A stretch of 8,898 bases of DNA from Candidatus Omnitrophota bacterium (GTDB taxonomy: Bacteria > Omnitrophota > Gorgyraeia > Tantalellales > Tantalellaceae): contig JAHIZQ010000038.1 in the NCBI GenBank assembly GCA_018814505.1, forward strand, positions 1 to 8,898, given 5' to 3'. The notes below the pieces were generated by a model. That model saw only the letters and a list, made by a program, of their open reading frames with translations, did not search any database and had not been told where the DNA came from. Both the position numbers and the translations under genes were made by a program. Position 1 is the first letter of the stretch; each line of letters starts with the position of its first letter. Below are positions 5,516-8,898 of this stretch, in pieces.

Positions 5516-6298
5516 ATGAAAAAGTTCTTAGTTTTTTATATGTTCTTATGTGTGTTAATTTTAGGTTGTTGTAAAATTACAAACGCGGAAACCGTTTCTC
5601 AGTTATTATTTTCAACGGAAAAAAGCCGTGAAGAATTCGCGGTTGAAGTTACCGATATCCTCGGAAAAAACTGGCGAACATGGCAGGATAATGTCAGGAT
5701 AGACAACATCGATGTGGAAGGTGCGCAAGGTTTTCTTTTCCCCGGGGATTTAGGCCGGGAAGTGCTTAACCTTTCTGACATGATGAAATCTTTTGACCGT
5801 ACAAACAAATCCCAAGAATATATTGTTTGTGTTAAAGCTGTTCTTGGGGCGCTTGAATATGGTATGAGATCCTGGCAAAGAGGATATTCCCATAAAAACA
5901 TTCCTTTTCCTAGAGGCGCTTCCTGTACTTTCACTATGCCGCCCTGTAACAATGTTCCTATCGCTGTGGAATCAGGCAAGTCTTTAGGGGATAAAAATAT
6001 GACAGAACGCGATTTGTATAGCTATATGCTTTATCGGGTTCCGAAAAATGAACGTTACGCGCGCGGACTTTTAAAAAGTTCAGCTAAAGCGATGTCAGAA
6101 TGCTTTAGAGAATGGAAAGAAACGTGTTTTATAACGGGTATACTGGCTTTCGGTGGCATAGCGCCTCAACCAGCGCCAATGGGTACCGGGCCAGGTCCTG
6201 TAAGGGGAGCAAAAGGGAAAAATGGGAAATTAACCGGTCCTTATTTTAATGTGCTTTTAATGCGGGAAAGAATGCTTGGATATTTTGATGAACAGTAG
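5516..6298 (+). CDS. Exported or lipid-anchored protein of unknown function
   Basis: I do not recognise this family. From ATG 5516 the protein has 260 residues and begins MKKFLVFYMFLCVLILGCC, a normal signal peptide. Cleavage could occur as a lipoprotein at LILGC (C18) or by signal peptidase I after ITNA (residue 24). An upstream ATG at 5498 adds MPFVII, lacks a good ribosome site and sits in a hairpin arm. The mature part has NWRTWQDN (52-59), GFLFPGDLG (72-80) and five cysteines (105, 137, 144, 196, 204), two of them in SCTFTMPPC. A Gly/Pro-rich basic stretch (213-243, with GTGPGP and GAKGKNGKL) may be flexible. No catalytic motif is evident. It stands between the ROK kinase and dnaX, and nothing nearby suggests a partner. 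An envelope location is likely; the role is unknown. Confidence 0.7.
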   Translation: MKKFLVFYMFLCVLILGCCKITNAETVSQLLFSTEKSREEFAVEVTDILGKNWRTWQDNVRIDNIDVEGAQGFLFPGDLGREVLNLSDMMKSFDRTNKSQEYIVCVKAVLGALEYGMRSWQRGYSHKNIPFPRGASCTFTMPPCNNVPIAVESGKSLGDKNMTERDLYSYMLYRVPKNERYARGLLKSSAKAMSECFREWKETCFITGILAFGGIAPQPAPMGTGPGPVRGAKGKNGKLTGPYFNVLLMRERMLGYFDEQ

Positions 6299-6340
6299 CG
6301 GTTAGACTGTCGGGTTAAACAGTGCGCTGAAATGGTAAAC

Positions 6341-6369
6341 TTGAATTTCAAACTATTTTGTGTTATAAG
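6341..6369 (+). promoter_or_regulatory. Sigma-70-type promoter of dnaX-recR
   Basis: TTGAAT (6341-6346), a 17-base spacer and TATAAG (6364-6369), with a TG extension at 6361-6362, make the best promoter in the window. Transcription should begin near 6376, about 54 bases before dnaX. The -35 overlaps a small inverted repeat, TTGAA-T-TTCAA (6341-6351), that could serve as an operator. Confidence 0.6.
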
Positions 6370-6381
6370 ATAAACCTTCAT

Positions 6382-6399
6382 ACTTAAGGTGGACTTAAG
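6382..6399 (+). repeat. Paired ACTTAAG repeats in the dnaX leader
   Basis: ACTTAAG occurs at 6382-6388 and 6393-6399, 11 bases apart. Since CTTAAG is its own reverse complement, the pair could be two stacked protein sites one helical turn apart, or a 6-base RNA hairpin with loop GTGGA just after the predicted transcription start. Confidence 0.35.
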
Positions 6400-6429
6400 A
6401 ACACTCTCTTAAAAAAGGTATAGCGAATT

Positions 6430-8139
6430 ATGTCATATCAAACACTAGCGCAAAAGTACAGACCCCAAAAATTTGAAGATGTTGTCGGACAAGAAACAAT
6501 TACGCGAACACTGAAGAATTCTATTTTTAGCGAAAGGATAGCGAACGCGTACGCTTTTTGCGGGCCAAGAGGTGTGGGCAAAACTTCGGTTGCAAGGCTC
6601 ATCGCAAAGGCGATGAATTGTGCGAATCCTGTGGATAAAGATCCTTGCAATCAATGTTTTTCTTGCCAGGAAATCAGCCAGGGAAACAATATGGACGTTT
6701 TGGAAATAGATGGCGCTTCAAATAACGGAGTTGATGAGATAAGAACGCTTCGTGAAAATGTGAAATTTTCGCCTTCGAAGAGTAAATTTAAGGTATACAT
6801 AATCGACGAAGTTCATATGCTGTCGCAAGGCGCGTTCAACGCTCTTTTAAAAACACTTGAAGAACCGCCGGCTCATGTTAAATTTATTTTTGCCACAACA
6901 GAAGCTCATAAAGTTTTACCTACCATTATGTCACGATGCCAAAGGTTTGATTTTAAACGGATTTCACCGGCAGTAATTTCCGCGAAACTTCTTGATATCG
7001 CGCAGAAAGAAGAAATTGTTGTTTCAAAAGAAACAGCTCTTTTAATAGCCAACGCGGGAGACGGAAGTTTAAGGGATTCTATCGTTATTTTAGATCAGAT
7101 GGTTTCTTTTTCCGGGCGGCAAGTTATTTCGGACGACGTAATCGAACTTTTAGGCATGGTTCAAAAAGAGGTTATGGATACTATTGTTACAGCTATCATT
7201 AATAACGACCCGAAAACCATAATTAATCTGCTTGATGATCTAATTTCCGGAGGAAAAGATCCGGTATTCATAGCTAACAGCCTTATTAAATATTTTCGGG
7301 ACATTATGATTTTGAAAACAACATCATGTGCTTTAACCAGTGACATGGCTTTTTCTGAAGAAGAAACGCGAAAATTAAAAGTGCAGGTCGAGCAATTAAC
7401 ACTCGAAGAAATATTGTATGTCCTTCAGAATCTTACCCACTGTTTAACTTTGATGAGAAATACCATATTTGCGCGGGCTCCGCTTGAAATCACACTGATC
7501 AAATTGACAAAAAGAGGCCAAATGTTGTCTTTGTCAAAAGTGCTTGATGAATTAAACGCGATGGATGTAAGTGCCTCCGGGAAAACCCGAGAGGTTGATG
7601 TTACTCTTGATACTTTTTCGCCAAGTATTTTGCAGGAGGAGATTAATGGAGATTCTCTGAAACAAACTGAACGCGAGGTTGAGGGTAATTTTGTTTCCCA
7701 AAAAACCGAGCCGGTTGAATTAAAAAAAGAAAATTTAGAGGAGAATCATCCTGCCCCTGACAAATTCAATTGGAACGCGGTTTTGAATTACATTAAAAAA
7801 AAGAAGATGTCCGTATTTACTTTTATTAATCCGGCAAATCCTGTGCAGTTTGATGAAAAGAAACTTATCCTTGGGTTTGGAAAAGACCTCACGTTTAATA
7901 AAGAAGTTTTAGAAACGGAGACTAATAAGAGCGTTATTACTGAAGCGGTTCAGAGGGTTACAGGAATTACGCTACAGATAGAATTTGTTGTTGTAGAGTT
8001 TCTAGGAGAAACAAAAGAGAATACTAGTGCCGTTCAGGACAAAAATGTACTGAAGGAAAAAATGAAACCAATTATTGAAACAACAATGGATGTTTTCGGT
8101 GGACAGGTAGTGCGTGACCTTATGGAAGGGGAAAGATGA
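6430..8139 (+). CDS. dnaX: DNA polymerase III subunit gamma/tau (clamp loader ATPase)
   Basis: The protein has 569 residues. It starts with the family's standard YQTLAQKYRPQKFEDVVGQE. GPRGVGKT (45-52) is Walker A; C64, C73, C76 and C79 are the zinc ligands; VYIIDEVHM (122-130) is Walker B with D126/E127. FATTE (154-158) is sensor 1, SRCQRFDF (168-175) carries the arginine finger R169, and GDGSLRDS (210-217) is sensor 2. The oligomerisation domain runs to about residue 365. A polar linker (about 375-445) leads to a C-terminal domain beginning near W448. The protein drives ATP-dependent loading of the sliding clamp in the replisome. The ribosome site AAAAGG is 11 bases before ATG. Its stop overlaps the recR start (ATGA). 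Two A-rich heptamers in the linker and the C-terminal domain could allow a shorter gamma form. Confidence 0.96.
   Translation: MSYQTLAQKYRPQKFEDVVGQETITRTLKNSIFSERIANAYAFCGPRGVGKTSVARLIAKAMNCANPVDKDPCNQCFSCQEISQGNNMDVLEIDGASNNGVDEIRTLRENVKFSPSKSKFKVYIIDEVHMLSQGAFNALLKTLEEPPAHVKFIFATTEAHKVLPTIMSRCQRFDFKRISPAVISAKLLDIAQKEEIVVSKETALLIANAGDGSLRDSIVILDQMVSFSGRQVISDDVIELLGMVQKEVMDTIVTAIINNDPKTIINLLDDLISGGKDPVFIANSLIKYFRDIMILKTTSCALTSDMAFSEEETRKLKVQVEQLTLEEILYVLQNLTHCLTLMRNTIFARAPLEITLIKLTKRGQMLSLSKVLDELNAMDVSASGKTREVDVTLDTFSPSILQEEINGDSLKQTEREVEGNFVSQKTEPVELKKENLEENHPAPDKFNWNAVLNYIKKKKMSVFTFINPANPVQFDEKKLILGFGKDLTFNKEVLETETNKSVITEAVQRVTGITLQIEFVVVEFLGETKENTSAVQDKNVLKEKMKPIIETTMDVFGGQVVRDLMEGER
7722..7728 (+). 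other. Candidate -1 frameshift heptamer (A AAA AAA) in dnaX, site 1
   Basis: In the reading frame this is A AAA AAA (residues 432-433) followed by G. A -1 slip would add ten residues and stop at TGA 7758-7760, giving a product of about 443 residues that ends in the linker, much like gamma of E. coli. No strong stimulatory hairpin or nearby ribosome-like site is visible. Confidence 0.35.
7797..7803 (+). other. Candidate -1 frameshift heptamer (A AAA AAG) in dnaX, site 2
   Basis: Within a run of eight A (7795-7802) the frame reads A AAA AAG (residues 457-458), the same heptamer as the proven E. coli dnaX slip site. A -1 slip would add eight residues and stop at TAA 7827-7829, a product of about 466 residues cut just inside the C-terminal domain. 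RNA polymerase slippage on the eight-A run is an alternative. Confidence 0.35.
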
Positions 8140-8738
8140 CAAAAGGGTTTCCGTCTTCAATGACCAAGCTTATTGAAGAGTTTTGTAAAATGCCAGGTCT
8201 TGGGTCGCGTTCAGCGGAACGGCTCGCGTTTTACGTGCTCCAATCCCCCAAAGAAAAAGTTAAATCCCTCATGCAGTATATAGCCGAGGTTAAAAATAAT
8301 GTCCGGTTTTGCCGGAGATGCAACAATTTGAGTGAAAAGGAAAATTGTCTGATATGTTTGGATCCCGCGCGGGATAGTTCAAAGCTATGCGTTGTCGGAG
8401 GACCGAATGGAGTTATCGCCATGGAGAAAATAGGAACATATAATGGATTGTATCATGTTCTTTTGGGTGAACTTTCTCCGATAGATGGTATAGGACCGGA
8501 TGAGTTAAAGATTGACGCGCTCGTCAGGAGGATAAAACCGGAAGATATAAGAGAAATCATAATTGCGACGGATTTTACGACGGAAGGCGAAACAACAGCG
8601 CTTTATCTAGCCGGGATACTAAGATCTTTTTCAATTAAAGTGTCGCGTCTTGCCAGAGGTGTGCCTGTCGGCGCGGTTTTACAATACGCGGATGTTGCTA
8701 CTATTCAAAGAGCTTTTGAGGAACGTACAATGGTTTGA
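8136..8738 (+). CDS. recR: Recombination mediator protein RecR
   Basis: The protein has 200 residues, the standard RecR length. An N-terminal helix-hairpin-helix is seen in KMPGLGSRSAERLAFYVL (18-35). A four-cysteine zinc site follows (C59, C62, C71, C74), then a Toprim domain with NGLYHVLLGELSPIDGIGPD (103-122) and ATDFTTEGETTALYL (144-158), and the C-terminal RLARGVPVGAVLQYAD (171-186). RecR works with RecO (and RecF) to load RecA on single-stranded DNA at gaps. The start overlaps the dnaX stop by ATGA with GGAAGGGG just upstream, so the genes are translationally coupled. Odd points: the motif that is VVESP-x-D in E. coli RecR reads VVGGPNG (86-92), losing the first Toprim acidic residue, and the usual ATN is ATD. 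Confidence 0.95.
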   Translation: MTKGFPSSMTKLIEEFCKMPGLGSRSAERLAFYVLQSPKEKVKSLMQYIAEVKNNVRFCRRCNNLSEKENCLICLDPARDSSKLCVVGGPNGVIAMEKIGTYNGLYHVLLGELSPIDGIGPDELKIDALVRRIKPEDIREIIIATDFTTEGETTALYLAGILRSFSIKVSRLARGVPVGAVLQYADVATIQRAFEERTMV

Positions 8739-8784
8739 AGAAAGAGAAAATAGCATATTTTGGATGTTGTTGGGGCGGCAGTCC

Positions 8785-8817
8785 GGATATTTAAGGATAT
8801 TTTAGAAATGATAAAAT
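8785..8817 (+). promoter_or_regulatory. Tandem GGATATTT repeat and possible extended -10 before the last frame
   Basis: GGATATTT occurs at 8785-8792 and again at 8795-8802, a 10-base period. TGA-TAAAAT (8809-8817) fits an extended -10 box and would start transcription near 8824. No -35 at a normal spacing is convincing. The rest of 8739-8836 shows nothing else I can name, and no clear terminator follows recR. Confidence 0.22.
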
Positions 8818-8836
8818 AGATCCTTACCCCCTATTG

Positions 8837-8898
8837 ATGGTTAAGATATTGTGTGTAGGTAAAAGTTCTTTGAAAAGATTAAAGGTTCTTGTTGGAAA
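8837..8898 (+). CDS. Possible start of a further gene, cut by the window edge
   Basis: From ATG 8837 the frame is open to the edge and encodes MVKILCVGKSSLKRLKVLVG. The hydrophobic strand followed by VGK resembles the first strand of RlmH (the 23S rRNA pseudouridine methyltransferase, which typically begins MKI-x-x-x-AVGK), but only 20 residues are visible and the resemblance is weak. An adjacent in-frame TTG (8834) is an alternative start. No clear ribosome site precedes it, which lowers confidence that it is a gene at all. Confidence 0.35.
   Translation, partial: MVKILCVGKSSLKRLKVLVG

Noticed and set aside
5599..5979. Minus-strand open frame of 126 codons
   Set aside because: It lies wholly opposite the unknown secreted protein, whose signal peptide and ordered composition make the + frame far more credible.

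Overview
The window reads as a stretch of ordinary chromosome from a bacterium with moderately AT-rich DNA. It is gene-dense, and every gene I can support lies on the + strand. The DnaX/RecR pair, the N-terminal signal or anchor segments and the bacterial-type ribosome sites fit an uncultured Gram-negative lineage. The combination of a GT2/GH26 exopolysaccharide pair with a carboxynorspermidine pathway would suit a PVC-like or Omnitrophota-like genome, but that placement is an impression and not a result. I see no tRNA, rRNA, CRISPR array, transposase or phage gene.

Positions 1-1594 hold the end of an operon. It contains the last 68 codons of a membrane protein (probably a GT2 polysaccharide synthase) and, joined by an ATGA overlap, a membrane-anchored GH26-type glycoside hydrolase. 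Two tiny overlapping genes for ferritin-like two-helix proteins follow. A terminator-like hairpin at about 1680-1714 closes this unit. Positions 1595-1901 (307 bases) hold no gene; they contain that hairpin, a TATAAT box and a cluster of short hairpins just before the next gene.

Positions 1902-4264 encode carboxynorspermidine synthase and carboxynorspermidine decarboxylase, the two steps that make norspermidine or spermidine from aspartate semialdehyde and a diamine. The gap after them (4265-4477) carries two copies of a 36-base GC-rich palindromic repeat, 99 bases apart; the first begins on the decarboxylase stop codon. A ROK-family sugar kinase with all catalytic and zinc residues follows (4478-5446). 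Next comes an exported or lipid-anchored protein of unknown function (5516-6298).

Positions 6430-8738 are a replication/repair pair. dnaX (tau subunit of the clamp loader) has a good sigma-70 promoter and overlaps recR by four bases. The ybaB/ebfC gene that often sits between them is absent. dnaX carries two A-rich heptamers that could allow a -1 frameshift to a gamma-like short form. The last 62 bases open a new reading frame with a weak resemblance to the start of RlmH.

No clearly new system is visible. The observations most worth following are the paired half-ferritin genes, the possible dnaX frameshift sites, the unknown cysteine-containing secreted protein, the structured leader before the polyamine genes, and the altered Toprim motif in RecR.
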